NCBI GenBank assembly: GCA_016647705.1
Contig: CM028333.1
Span: 11,925,616-11,989,615, forward strand
Length of the DNA: 64,000 nucleotides
Reading direction: 5' to 3'
From: Eucommia ulmoides
Lineage: Eukaryota; Streptophyta; Magnoliopsida; Garryales; Eucommiaceae
In this document: piece by piece, positions 1 through 11,660 of the stretch
Position numbering within the stretch: position 1 is the first letter of the stretch
Layout: each line of letters opens with the position of its first letter
The notes under the pieces: generated by a model
What the model saw: only the letters and a program-made list of their open reading frames with translations
Told to the model about the DNA's origin: nothing
Databases searched by the model: none
Position numbers and translations under genes: made by a program

Positions 1-290
1 ACAATTGTAAGATGAAGAATATTATTATTCAAATAGTTTTACTGTGATCGGATTTAATTTCCAAATATCTTTTGTAGTGATTTTTCTTAAAATTCAATTA
101 CTTCTAGAATGTTAGATTTAATACCTATGATCAAAATTTAATAATCATACAATCATATTCTTGTAATTTGATTGTTGATTTGGATGAGTTATGCCTAGAT
201 TTTAATTCACCCTAATTTAGAGTAACGTAGAAATTAAATCCGAATATAACTTATGCCAGTGAGTAATCAATTTAATTTTTTCTGAGTTGT
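1..290. other. Unassigned AT-rich flank left of element A
   Basis: No coding frame, repeat or RNA gene is visible here. It ends with the pentamer gttgt that flanks element A. Together with 5743-5929 it is the sequence A inserted into. It could be an older, unrecognised retroelement remnant, but nothing in it proves that. Confidence 0.4.
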
Positions 291-2019
291 TGATAGGTGT
301 GAAAAACTTATCTATTTCCAATCCAATTTTTTTAGTTTTCGAGTACGTTTATAGTTATTTTTATTATATTTTAATTAGTTTTTATCTTTTTGTATAAATC
401 AGGTGTGGGGGGCAAAAAGATAGGAAACTGAAGCTAAAACGATGAGATCGAACCAAAGCGGTTCGAAGTTACGGTGGATAAATAAGCTTGGAGGCTAAAA
501 GATGAAATAGGCCCACCGCTTAGGCGTCCAGACCATTGCCTAAGCGGTGAAGATGCTGAGAAGAGCAAAATATTACTAACGGGTGACCGCCTAGGCGAAG
601 ATTCTATCACCTAAGCGGAAATCCAACAGAAGACGCAGATGGGCTACTGACAGCCGCTCGCCTAGGCGAAGTTTTCTTCGCCTAGGCGGAAATTCAACAG
701 AATGTTCTCCATGTCCACCGCCTACTTTACCGCCTAGGCGATCAGACCGAACCAACCTAACTCTGCCTAGGCGAAGAATCCACCACCTAGGTGGATTTTT
801 CCTACACAGTCTTAAGATATTTTTATATATTTTTGAGATATTTTGGCTATAAATACCCCATCTCCTCCCCCTTGGCCGGTGACTTTCTTGCCCCCTTGGA
901 TTTTTTAGCACCTTAGGTTATATCTAAGGGTATATTTAGGAGTTTTAGGTGTGGAGCTCACATCCCGAAGTGGAGAAAATGGAGAATCAATCGTGGAGCG
1001 TTCTTAGCTGTTTATTTTCGGACGAGGCTAAGTTCTTCGATCGTTTTTTCTTATTTCTTTATATTAGGAGCATGTGAGCATGTTTAGCTCGTTATTTTAT
1101 TGTATATTTGGCTATGGTCTCGAGTTAAATATGGATTGTAGTAGGGATTAACAATAAAATTATAAATACGTTGTTTGGATGATTTCGGTATTCCGTTTGT
1201 GTTTGTTCTTCGTAGTTTGATTGTATTTATCATATTGTTTGTTTATTACGCTTGGATTGATAAATGGAGAATACAGGGTTATGACAAACCCTAGATTCGG
1301 ATCAGGGTAAACAAACGCCACGATTCTATAACCAAGTCGGGGTTTGAATCGTGGACAATCGATGACGTGAGGCAAAACACACGCTACCTAGGGTCGTTAA
1401 GATGTTGAGGGAAACTTCTTAGTTCGCTCAAAATTACGTTATATCCCTCGTCTTACACTCGGGAGAGGTGGCGATGGAGTTTTAGAACAGAGATTGTCGG
1501 TAGGGTAAATACAACACGACGATCCAATAACTCGGGAGGGAGTTGGATTGTGTGCAATCAATGATGTTGGACGAGACTCACGTGACCTAGGGTCGTTAAG
1601 ACGTTGAGGGGGACTTCTTCGTTGACTCGAAGTCATGTATTCTCCCGTCTTACACTCGGGAGAGGTGGCGGTGGAGTTTACGTACCGAGGTTGTCAAATA
1701 GGTCGAACAATGTAAACGTGAGTAAATCGAAAGTGAACACGTATTTGTAAACACGTTAATCCCTAGGCGATTCTTCACCATAAAACATATTAGCATAATA
1801 ATGTAGTTAATTTAGGTTATATTAGTATTAGTTTAATTAATTAAATACATTTGCTTTTCGCCTAGATAAACTTAGGTTACGACAAACGCGGTATTCGATA
1901 GTAACGACACCAATCCCTGTGAATACGATAACCCAATCTTAAAGATCATACTATACTAAAACTTAAACCTCGTATACTTATGAGTGTAAGTAGCGACGTG
2001 TGTTTTTCCCGCTCTACCA
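291..2019 (+). repeat. Left LTR of element A (1729 bp)
   Basis: It starts TGATAGGTGTG and ends TACCA, just before the primer site. A TATAAATA box lies at 848-855, so the U3 part is about 560 bp. Just upstream is an array of CGCCTAGGCG palindromes. The downstream part repeats a phrase containing 'cactcgggagagg' and 'ttgagggg' about every 200 bp. Small open frames here (591-911, 1160-1375, 1439-1636) are accidental. Confidence 0.85.
505..855 (+). promoter_or_regulatory. LTR-A U3 palindrome array plus TATA box
   Basis: About nine copies or variants of the 10-bp palindrome CGCCTAGGCG lie within roughly 300 bp, four of them exact. Two of them face each other at 659-688 as a perfect hairpin with 13-bp arms and a TTTT loop. 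TATAAATA follows at 848-855, with a pyrimidine-rich start region after it. The position directly upstream of the TATA box suggests enhancer or repressor sites. Function is inferred. Confidence 0.65.
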
Positions 2020-2025
2020 AGTATT

Positions 2026-2043
2026 TGGCGCCGTTGCTGGGGA
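2026..2043 (+). other. Primer-binding site of element A, tRNA-Asp type
   Basis: The sequence TGGCGCCGTTGCTGGGGA begins 6 bp after the LTR end. It matches the Athila-type primer site, complementary to the 3' end of tRNA-Asp, with one difference from the usual TGCCGGGG form. It is not a tRNA gene. Confidence 0.85.
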
Positions 2044-4024
2044 TTGTTTTGATGTTATTGTCGGAGAAACGTAGTAACGGCTCTGGACTTAAGTTTTAGA
2101 TAGGAAAAGCAAGTGTTTCGTATTGCCGGGATTGACGAAGTTGTTATTATTGATATTGTGTGTAAATGACTTAATTTTACTTTAGGCATTTATTTTGTAT
2201 ATAATTTTTGTTTGCAGTTTTGTTTTCATTTCCAATGCAGGGTACTTGGCAATGTTAGATCGACGGGTATTGATGCATCACTTTCGATGGGATTCCAATC
2301 CGTTTTATGTTGCTTGGCCAAGCACATAAGCCGGTGAGGCGTTTCGTTGAAAGATTGTGCCATTCAAAGCAAAACCTCGCCAATCTTGAGGGCATTCTGA
2401 AAATGTCAGGCCAAGGACATTAAATCACGCCCTTCTTGGGAGGCAACCCAAGGTCAAAATAAGTTAAATCCATCACATCCGACTTGATTCAGAGGCAAGA
2501 TCATCTCGCCTCCCAGGTAAGTATTCTAAACACCGTATTCTAAACACCCTTCGTCAACATGCTTTAATTCCATATGTTGAAGAATGATGATTAGGTTCAC
2601 TGAGGACATTGTTCACTTTGAGTTTGGCGGTGATGTGTAGTATGTAGTAGTATGTTAGTTTATATGTTATCGTTTTCTGTATTGCATGTGTGTTTAGGTT
2701 AGAATGTGTTTATGTTTTTGTGTTGTTGTTTATATGTTGAGTTTTGCATTCATCTGGGCCGTCACCCGATGATAAAAATTACCCCTGGTTATTTTCGAAG
2801 TCAAGGGTAATAACCATGCATGTGTGATATCGTGTGCTTGACTATGCTTTTTGGTAAACATTATTGTAGATCCTAATTTGCACGAGCACATAGACTCAGT
2901 GTATTTTTATTCAATTGATTTGAGGACGATTATCGATTAATCAAATTCATGATACATTAAGGATTCTAGAACTTGACTGAGGGGAAACTTGAGGCGAAAT
3001 CCTAGGCGAGGTAGTTCAGGAGACGTAATTTAGGCATTCTCTTTGTCGCTTAAACCTTTGAAGCCTACCTTGATATATGTTTATCCCTCGTTACCTTGTC
3101 GAAGCCTAAATACAAATTCAATTCTGAACACATAAACTAATACCCTGGCCAGTTGATTGTTTTCCAAACCTATATCGCTGAATTTAAAAGCACATTTGAG
3201 TGAATCAAGTTAGTCATTGCAAAGGCTTCTTGATGTGAGCGGTTGGGTTTAGGGTGAACTTCTAATTGGTTCGGTATTTGAGTACTCACTTGTCGGTTTT
3301 CATTTGTATTTCACACACCCATTCAATTGTAACAATCAAATAAGTTTGGGGGTGTGTTTGTTGAAAAGAAAATTAAAAAAAAGAGAGAATCAAATGTAAA
3401 TACGATTTTTATTTCCGTTTCTTTTGATAAGTGAGTACGTCGGTCTTCAATGCATGTTCAGGATTGTTTTCCAATCTTTCTATGGGGATTCGAGAGTAAA
3501 TGTGCCAAGCGTTGAGCCTTGGGTAACGTTAAGTTAACAACGTTAACCCGTTTTGTATTCCAAATTACCCTTGGCCAAATGTACCAAAACCGTACCAAGT
3601 CCTAATGATCTTCATGAGCTAGTAAACCTACATTAGTGGAGAGTGGACCCTAATCAAGCCTATGAAAATCCTAGTCCTTCACGGTCTAAGTCATGAATTT
3701 CGTTGGTAGATAATCCAATCCGATCGCTGTATAGTTATATTATTGAGTCTCGCACTAACACGTTTACAGGATCTAGAATAGCGTTCACCATTATTGCATG
3801 TCAAAAATCTAGAACATTACATGCTGTGTGTTACCGCCTGAACTCAATACTACTAGCAGTTATTGAGGAAAAAATAACTTAGCCGTTAGAAGAATTTAAA
3901 ACTCGCATGTTGTTATATTTAGATTGTTTTTAGGTTGTTTGTTATTGAATTCAGTTTGTTGTTTTTTTCATTTTAGTGTGTGCGTTTGGCTCGAGGACTA
4001 GCCAAATTCTGAGTTTGAGGGTAT
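2044..4024 (+). other. Non-coding interior of element A
   Basis: No gag or pol similarity is seen in any frame. The block matches the interior of E in reverse complement (58648-60500), and its later part resembles D at about 55140-56870. An internal purine tract, aagtttgggggtgtg, lies near 3343-3357, well before the true polypurine tract next to the right LTR. Retention of this block in elements that have lost every gene suggests a cis role such as packaging or priming. Confidence 0.7.
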
Positions 4025-5742
4025 TGATAGGTGTGAAAAACCTATATATATTCCAATCCAAATTTGTTAGTTTTCGAGTACACTTATAGTTATTTTTATT
4101 ATGTTTTAATTAATTTTTATCTTTTTGTATAAATCAGGTGTGTGGGGAAAAAAGATAGGAAACTGAAGCTAAAACGATGAGATCGAACCAAAGCAGTTCG
4201 AAGTTACGGTGGATAAACAAGCTCGGAGGCTAAAAGATGAAACAGGCCCACTGCCTAGGCGTCCAGACCACCACCTAAGCAGTGAAGATGGTGAGAAGAG
4301 CAAAATGTTACTGACGGACGACCGCCTAGGCGAAGATTCTATCGCCTAGGCGAAAATCCAGTAGAAGACGCAGATGGGTTACTAATAACCACTCGCCTAG
4401 GCGAAGTTTTCTTCGCCTAGGCGAAAATCCAACAGAATGTTCTCCACGTCCACTGCCTACTTCACCGCCTAGGCTATCAGACCAAACTGACTTAACTCCA
4501 CCTAGGCGAAGAATCCACCGCCTAAGCGGATTTGCCTTGCACAGTCTTGAGATATTTTTAGATATTTTTTAGATATTTTGGCTATAAATACCCCATCTCC
4601 TCCCTCTTGGCTGGTGACTCTCTTGCCCCCTTGGCTTTTTTAGCCCCTTAGTCTATATCTAAGGGTATATTTAGGAGTTTTAGGTGTGGAGCTCACATCC
4701 CGAAGTGGAGAAGACGACGAATCGATCGTAGAGCGTTCTTAGCGGTTTATTTTCAGACGAGGCTAAGTTCTTCGATCGTTTTTTCTTATTTCTTTATCTT
4801 AGGATCATGTGAACATGTTTAGCTCGTTATTTTATTGTATATTCGGCTATGACCTCGAGTTAAATATGGATTGTAATAAGGATTAACAATAAAATTATAA
4901 ATACGTTGTTTGGATGATTTCGGTGTTGCGTTTGTGTTTGTTCTTCGTAGTTTGATTGTATTTATCGTATTGTTTGTTTATTACCCTTGGATTGATAAAT
5001 GGAGAATATGGGGTTATGACAAACCCCAGATTCGGATCAGGGTAAACAAACGCCATGATTCTATAACCTGGTCGGGGTTTGAATCGTGGACAATCGATGA
5101 CGTGGGGCAAGACACACGCTACCTAACGTTGAGGGGGACTTCTTTGTTGGCTCGAAGTTACGTTATATCCCTCATCTTACACTCGGGAGAGGTGAAGAGG
5201 GAGTTTTAGAACGGAGATTGTCGATAGGGTAAATACAACATGACGATCCAATAACCCGAGAGGGAGTTGGATTGTGTGCTATCAATGACGCTGGATGAGA
5301 CTCACGTGACCTAGGGTCGTTAAGACATTGAGGGGGACTTATTCGTTGACTCGAAGTCATGTATTCCCCTGTCTTACACTCGGGAGAGGTGGCGGTGGAG
5401 TTTACGTACCGAGGTTGTCAAATAGGTCAAACAATGTAAACGTGAGTAAATCGAGATTGAACACGTATTTGTAAACACGTTAATCCCTAGGCTATTCTTC
5501 AACCTAAAACATATTAGCATAATAATGTAGTTAATTTAGGTTATATTAGTATTAGTTTAATTAATTAAATACATTTGCTTTTCGCCTAGATAAACTTAGG
5601 TCACGACAAATGCGGTATTCGACAGTAACGACACCAATCCCTGTGGATACGATAACCCGATCTTAACGATCACACTATACTAAAACTTAGACCTCGTATA
5701 CTTGCGAGTGTAAGTAGCGGTGTGTGTTTTCCCGCACTACCA
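4025..5742 (+). repeat. Right LTR of element A (1718 bp)
   Basis: A direct copy of 291-2019. The TATA box is at 4583-4590. The 13-bp-arm hairpin made of two CGCCTAGGCG units is kept unchanged at 4394-4423. The 99-residue open frame at 4910-5209 is accidental, since its counterpart in the left LTR is not open. Confidence 0.85.
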
Positions 5743-5929
5743 GTAGTTCTGACTCGTAGTTAGGAACGCTCGTTTGTATAAATTCGATTTGAATAGAAAA
5801 TACGAAAATAACATAATTCTCAAAATAAGTAACCCACAATTCGAACCTAGTTCTCTATTTTATTTTCATTGTAGATTTATTATTTATTTTTCTTCTATTA
5901 AAAACCAAAAAAAAATTAAATTCGTTTTC
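5743..5929. other. Unassigned AT-rich spacer between elements A and H
   Basis: It starts with gtagt, the right-hand pentamer of element A. No coding sequence is seen until the Copia protease similarity begins near 5930. It may be decayed 5' sequence of element H. Confidence 0.35.
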
Positions 5930-6299
5930 GTTTAAAGAAAGAAGACATACCCAAACAAATGACCTCGCAACTATCATTGATGAAGCTATCATTGTTCGAG
6001 ATGATGACTATGTCAATCTTGTATCCCAAGATTCCACATGGGTAATTGACTCAGACGCCTCCTTCCACGTCATGTTCCAGCTAGATTACTTCTCATGTTA
6101 CACTTAAGGAGAATTCGGACGTCAAAAGATGAGAAATAATGGTGCATCTGAAATTGTTGGTATCGACAATATTTGTCTAGAAACCAATATCGGATGCAAG
6201 CTACTTTTGAAAAATGTGAGACATGTCCCTGATATCTGTCTTAACTTAATTTTATCGGGAAGCTTGACGACGAAGGTTACAATAATTAATTTGGTAAAG
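5930..6299 (+). pseudogene. Element H: end of gag and protease region
   Basis: The translation shows a Copia aspartic-protease start, with STWVIDS followed by ASFHV, then a run resembling the usual 'vGigdi.l.tn.G..l.lknVrhvPd..lNLis' stretch (IVGIDNICLET, NVRHVPD). The similarity stops at the insertion point of element B and resumes after 14504. Upstream gag is absent or unrecognisable. Confidence 0.75.
6295..6299 (+). repeat. Target-site duplication of element B (taaag), left copy
   Basis: The pentamer taaag directly before the left LTR is repeated exactly at 14500-14504 after the right LTR. This fixes the ends of element B and shows that it inserted into the pol of element H. Confidence 0.9.
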
Positions 6300-8410
6300 T
6301 ATTGATTCTAAGATTTTTATGAACAATTAAGTATTGATGTTTTGATGGAACTAATATTTAATTGAGTATTTCAGTGATTTAAAGTTCCAGTAACGAAGAC
6401 GTTAATTTAAATGGATGAGAAATGAAGATGTCAAGATGATGAAGAAGAATTAAGAGTTTGAAAAAATTAGGGAAAACAATTCAGGTGAATCTTAACTCTT
6501 AATATTCCATTTAGGAACACACACATGACACAAAATGTATTTTATCTTTTATGTGTGTTTTGATTAAGTTAAGTTGTTTGCTCCTATGTGAAATAAGAAG
6601 AAATAATTTTGAATGACTAAAATGGAATATAAGAATATTAGTAGAGCTAATCAAGAGAAGAAAATGGTTAAAGGGGTGAAATCATAAAAGAAAATAAGTT
6701 AAAAACATATTTAGAGAAGAGATCCAGGCACATCAGTCGACTGGTGAGTCGACCAGACATAAAAGCTATAACATCCTGTATCTCTAAGTCGACCGATAGG
6801 CTGACCGGCCAAGAAGGGCTGAACTCTTTGAATCAACAAGTCGACCAGTAAAGTAGTACTAAACTCTCTGAATCTATGAGTCAACTGGGCGGTCGACCTA
6901 TGCACGCAGCGGCGATAGCTTGACTGCAACCTGAGTTGGGCAATCAACCGAACGCGCTGTTTCAGGATACCGTTTGATCTAAGATTGTATCCAAAAGTAG
7001 CAATTTTTTGTTGGGATTTGAAAGAGATTTAGGGGATATTATCTATATTTAAGATACGGTTCATATACTAATTAAATCCTATTAATATGGTTCATTAAAT
7101 ATTAATGTTTCTCAATTTGGTACTTGAAATAGATTCTATACTTATTTATTAAGATTGAGAAATACTTTGGGGGGTTTAATTGAGAGATTTGAAATATGTT
7201 TTTAAGTGGAATTGAACTTAAATGAAGTCCTTATGATATAAGGGGTCGATATGAGCATTTATTTGTCATCACACATGTAAACTAGCTGTTAAAAAGTGGA
7301 TTACATATTCCTTTAAATAGACCTACAAATTTTATTTAGGACTAATCATTCATTGAGAAAGAGCTAAAATAGTTTATATCATTTGTGAGCTTTTATAAGA
7401 GTTATCATTCTACAATATTATGATCTTTTCTAAGAGTTATTTTGAGAATCAATTGTGATCAATTTTTGCTGATATCAGATTTGAAGCTACATTGTTCTAA
7501 TAATTATTTCTGTGGATTTCGGGTGAGATCTTTCCATATTGCTTATTATTTGTTTATTATTCTATATTTGGAAATTGATCTTAGAATTTGTTTCTGATTT
7601 TTTAATAAAATATTTTTTATAAACAATTTCTTGAAGCTGATTACGTGCTCCAATTTTCTACCCATATCTTGTCGAAATTAAATTTTTGTATCTAACGTAT
7701 TCCTATCACTAGTTGGAATATTAATTGAGTTAGTGTTTATCTGGGGTGGTAGAAGCTCCGAGTGAGATTTACTTCTTATCAATTTTTGTATTGGTGAGTT
7801 GTGACGGATTAAATACTATTGGGAGTATTTAATCAGGGGTAGCTGGGTTTCAGTCTCTTCCTGTAAAGAGATTAAGGTAGTGAGTCTTCCTGGATAAGAG
7901 TTGCGTTGTGAGTGATTTGTAAAGGTTCCATCCTTACCTATGAAAAGGATAGTCGGAGTGTTTTGAGAGGTTTTGATTCTTGTGCCTTAGTGTTAAAAAA
8001 AAGAATTAAGTTATTCTTTAACTTGTAAAAAGTAGAGGTTCTTCCTTAATCTGAGAAAAAGATATTGTGAAGGTTGATTCTGAGCATTTAAAAGAATCAG
8101 TGTGAAGGTTTGGTTATTTCCTTTAAATGGATCTTGGTTTTAGTGGGTGCGACCTCCGTGGAGCTCGGGAGACTGGATTAGCCAAGAGTAGTTTGGTGAA
8201 CCAGTATAAATCTTTTGTATGCTGCTATATTTATTTTGCTATTTTTGTTGTTTGGGTGAGCAGTTAGTTGATTATATTATTCCGCTGTGTTATAAAGATA
8301 ATAATTAATTTAGGCTTAAAATTAATTATTTGATTTATTGATTTTTTGTTTTTTGATAATTTTTTAATTACCCAATTTACCCCCCTCTTGGGTATTCTAC
8401 TGAACCAACA
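6300..8410 (+). repeat. Left LTR of element B (2111 bp)
   Basis: It begins tattgat (other copies have TGTTGAT) and ends CCAACA. The phrase 'cccctcttgggtattctact' near its end is shared with the copies at 12377-14499 and 37149-39277. A TTTAAATA box lies near 7312-7319. The second half consists of loosely repeated phrases of the type 'gttgattctgagc..gtaaaagaatcag'. Confidence 0.9.
6728..6950 (+). promoter_or_regulatory. LTR-B array of GTCGAC-type palindromes
   Basis: About nine copies or variants of a/cAGTCGACc/t occur in about 220 bp of U3, each centred on the palindrome GTCGAC. Equivalent arrays lie at about 12815-13040 and 37580-37825. Sireviruses are known to carry conserved palindromic motifs in U3. 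Use as protein-binding sites is inferred. Confidence 0.6.
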
Positions 8411-8412
8411 AT

Positions 8413-8426
8413 TGGAATCAAAGCTA
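8413..8426 (+). other. Primer-binding site of element B, initiator-Met type
   Basis: tggaatcaaagcta starts 2 bp after the LTR. It is a slightly altered form of TGGTATCAGAGCT, which is complementary to the 3' end of initiator tRNA-Met and typical of Copia elements. The related copy at 39280 has the unaltered form. Confidence 0.8.
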
Positions 8427-8460
8427 GTTTAGCTCGAATTTATTAGCTAACAAAGATCAT

Positions 8461-9858
8461 ATGAATTGTCTTGATTCTGATATTATGAGTGCTACTGTTA
8501 ACTTTGTCTGTCCTAATAGTCATTGTTCTGATCATGAGTTTGATATTATTTGCAATGATAAGAATGCAGATAAAGCTATTGAGACGCTTATTGTTCTTAC
8601 TTATGTTTTTGGAAAAGAGAATTTTAAACTAGAGCAAAAGATTGCAACTCTTGAAAACAAGAAGTTTAGTACTATCAAATCTCTCAAGATAAAGAATTTG
8701 GACAAATATTTTGAAAATGTTGAATTTAAAAACGTTTTATCTGAAATCAATAAGTTGTATGATAAACTTGAGTCTCTTGAGGATAAGACTGAGATTTTAA
8801 AAAATGATTTTTATGATCTTCAACAGAATGAATTTAAAAGAAAAAATCTTGAAACTTTGAATGAGGCCTTAAGTATTGAATTGGACAATACAAGGTGTGA
8901 ACTTGATAGAGCTCGTTTGAAAATCCATTCTATTGAAAATGAGTGCCAAATTCTTAAGAATGATCTTGAATTTATGCATAAAAAGAATTTTGGTTTATAG
9001 GTAAATGTTAGTACCAATGAACGGTTACTTGAGAAGACTCAAAAGGAGCATAGAGAAGCAATTGATAAATTCAAGGATGTTGAGAGTAGTAAATGTTTTG
9101 AAAAACCAATAGTTACTAAAGCTGCTTCTAAAAATCGCAGAAAATATTATGCTCCGATAAGAAACAATGACTATTCGAAGAGGTGTACTAACAGTATTAA
9201 GTGTTTCTATTGTGGTAAATTTGGTCATTATGAGAACTCTTGTTATTTGTTGCATCAGTACCCTATTGGATCTAGAAATAATTGAATACCAAAAAGAGAA
9301 AATTTTAGTACAGGTACAAATTAGAGATTTAAACAAAAATATACTGAATACCAAGTACCAACAAGGGGATTTGAACATACTAGAAAGTACAATGAATATC
9401 ACGTGCCGACAATGAGATATGAACAGACAAGAAGATACAATGGATATGTCATGCCAAAGAGGAAACCAAGGTTCAATGTATCTAATAAGAAGAATAAGCA
9501 CGTGCCAAATACAAGAATACAGAAGCAACAAGCTCAATATGTGAAAGCTGACAAAGCATATCCACAACAAATGACAAAATACTAGGACAAGAAAAGATTT
9601 ATCTACAAAGTCGTGCCAAAGCAGCATGAAGCACGAAACAAAGGCAAAAAGGTTCTTACTGAATCAGATCAAAGAACTGTTGTTTCTAAGAAGGAGGAAA
9701 TCAAGGCGGAATCAAAGGATAACAAATTAGAAATTAGTAATCCACCTAAGGTACACATACCACTTGCTCCCAAAGATAATCCAGGTATATCGAAATTTTT
9801 AAAGTTTAAGTTTATTAATTTTGTTAGGGAGATTGAGCCTGTTCATTTTGAAATTTAG
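8461..9858 (+). pseudogene. Element B: C-terminal gag region
   Basis: The first part is a 179-residue open stretch rich in E, K, L and N with a heptad-like pattern, so a coiled coil is likely. It parallels the coiled-coil segment that follows the first zinc knuckle in element K. Next comes a CX2CX4HX4C zinc knuckle, CFYCGKFGHYENSC (about 9202-9243), which binds RNA in gag proteins. A basic Lys/Gln-rich tail follows. The N-terminal gag domain seen in K (39330 onward) is missing, and the region has a few breaks. Confidence 0.65.
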
Positions 9859-9867
9859 ACGCTTGAA

Positions 9868-9870
<3 letters not shown>

Positions 9871-9916
<46 letters not shown>
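9871..9916 (+). repeat. (TG)n microsatellite
   Basis: About 19 uninterrupted TG units are followed by a few imperfect ones. It lies between gag and the ORF2 unit of element B. Confidence 0.95.
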
Positions 9917-9917
<1 letters not shown>

Positions 9918-10027
9918 AAATATTTTTAAAGTATATGTGGATCAAAATAAGAGGTAAAAATTGAGTTAAAATTATCAAATTAGGTTTAAATACACAAAAT
10001 TGATCAAAACAAAATAGAGCAATCAAC

Positions 10028-10112
10028 TTATCAGTCGACCGGAGGTTTTAGGTTGGAATACCGAGAGTCACTCTGAGTTAATCAGTCGACTGATCGTGTC
10101 AGGATATAAAAA
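10028..10112 (+). promoter_or_regulatory. Internal promoter-like stretch before ORF2 of element B
   Basis: Two CAGTCGAC motifs (about 10030-10037 and 10083-10090), the same as those in the element's LTR array, lie just upstream of a TATAAAAA box (10105-10112). An 'aaaaccctaaaaac' telo-box-like phrase and a pyrimidine-rich leader follow, and the first ATG is at 10255. This looks like a separate plant RNA polymerase II promoter inside the element. It is inferred from sequence only. Confidence 0.5.
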
Positions 10113-10254
10113 CCTGACCTCTTTATTTCATTTCATCAAAACCCTAAAAACATTTTTCTCTCAAAACCCTTCATCTCCCAAGTTTGTCCAAGCCTATATT
10201 ACACAAAATCAGTCGATTTCGGCTCAGATCTGAAGATTTTTTGGTTGAATCAAC

Positions 10255-11660
10255 ATGTCTAAGGCTCGAATTTTTGTGTTGAAGATGTTCTCTCTCGCGA
10301 AACAGGTTGGTCTTCTCCCATTCTAGGGTTTCGACTGTTCTTGTTGATTAGCCTTAGTCTGTTTGATTATTTTCAGATTAATTGATTGTTTGGCTTTGGT
10401 TCATTGATACATTCTAGATTGGCTACTTTAGATTGTTTAAAAAATTGCCTAGAATAAAAAATCGGGCAAATAGGGCTAAGTTTGACAATGTTTTCTTTCG
10501 AAGTGAAGAGGCTGAGAGAAAATACAATGATGAATTTGTCAATCGTAGGGTCTTAGGCTGCAAACCTACTGATTTTGTCGAGTTAAAAGAGAAAAACATT
10601 GATATTGAAGTGTATTTTAGAAATTTGGGATGGATTGAGTTTGTCAATAAAAAAGAGAAATGGATGCCAGTATGGGTACGGATGTTTTATAGCAATATGA
10701 CCTATAATGATCTTGTGATTAAATCTTTTGTTAAAGGAACAGTAATTCATTTTGATGCGGTATTGTTAAGCTACATTTTGGGAATACCTAGAGGAGATGT
10801 ATTTCCATATAATACCCATCATTGGCTTTCAATAAATTTCAATAGAATGGAAATTGTGGAAAAAATTGATTTAGAGGGGGACAAAGTAGGTTCATTATCC
10901 ATTGAGGATTGATTTCTTCACTTAGTGCTAACCTATTCGGTTGTGCCTAGAGGAGGAAGTCGTGCTAATGTGAATGACTTTGATTTGTACTTGATGAGTG
11001 AAATTATGGAAGGGAGAAAGTTGGACTTAGCCCATATCATGATGGAGCATATGAGGCATCATGTTCATAAACCCTTGGGAATACTGCCCTATGCGGATGC
11101 ACTCCAGAAGATATTTGATACCTTTGGAATAACAGTTAATACTGGTGAGTACAGGTTTTTGACAACCACACCAGGATGGATCAATGTTCAAAATGCTTCA
11201 TTGATGGGGTATGAGTTCAGAGGAAATAAACGAGTGAAGAAGAGGACTCAGAGAAGGTAGACTGCATATAAGGAAGAAGAAAATAAAGGAGAGATAAGCA
11301 TTGATCAGAAGATGGACTTTATTCATGATCAGATTGATGATTTGAGAATTCATGCGGATTTTATGGATGAGAGGATGACTAGGCTAGAAAATAAAATGGT
11401 CCAGATGAATACGAACATAGAAGCTGGATTCAAAAAATTACAGAAAATCTGGAACAGATATTTCAGTATATGCAGTCTTCTCATCATACCTACCAGCAGC
11501 AGTATAGTGCCCAACCATATTTTGCCGGACATCCTATATATGGGGCACAACAGTCCTTTGGAGGACCTATTGCAATAGGACCATCAGGCGCAGGACCATT
11601 TGGAGCAGTTCCTTCAACGCCATTTCATCAACAGATGACTCTTGGACAAATGATTTAGCC
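10255..11660 (+). pseudogene. Element B ORF2: 'putative plant transposon protein' family
   Basis: The main open stretches show the family pattern: a basic N-terminal part, then LGCKPTDFVEL, 'LGWIEFV', 'VRMFYSNMTYND', 'VKGT.IHFDAVLLSYILGIPRG', then 'HLVLTYSVVPRGGS', 'DLYLMSEIMEG' and 'LGILPYADALQKIFD'. I associate this pattern with the family Pfam calls putative plant transposon protein (PF20167, from memory); its molecular function is unknown. A short Gln/Pro/Gly-rich tail follows. A plausible intron runs from a cag|gttggt donor (10306) to a ttctag acceptor (10417) after the first ATG. ORF2 takes the place of pol and has a small number of breaks. The nearest comparison here is 53967-54764 in element D. 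Confidence 0.6.

Larger units (their letters stand above)
291..5742 (+). mobile_element. Element A: non-coding Athila-like LTR retrotransposon (LARD-like)
   Basis: Two long direct repeats (291-2019 and 4025-5742) enclose about 2 kb. Both begin TGATAGG and end in CA. The pentamers gttgt and gtagt flank the element and look like a target-site duplication with one difference. A tRNA-Asp-type primer site follows the left LTR and a purine-rich tract precedes the right one. The interior holds no gag or pol, so it is a large non-autonomous derivative that needs proteins from relatives. Its interior and LTRs match element E (48676-60759, other strand), and its interior resembles the 3' part of element D. 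The two LTRs differ by roughly 7 percent over their first 230 bp by eye, so the insertion is moderately old. Confidence 0.85.

Noticed and set aside
4910-5209. 99-residue plus-strand open frame and its minus-strand overlap in the right LTR of A
   Set aside because: It lies wholly in an LTR, is not open in the left LTR copy, and shows no family resemblance.
8413-8426. tRNA-like matches at primer sites (also 2026, 23546, 39280, 51343)
   Set aside because: Each is only 12-18 bases long and sits next to an LTR; there is no cloverleaf, so they are primer sites and not tRNA genes.
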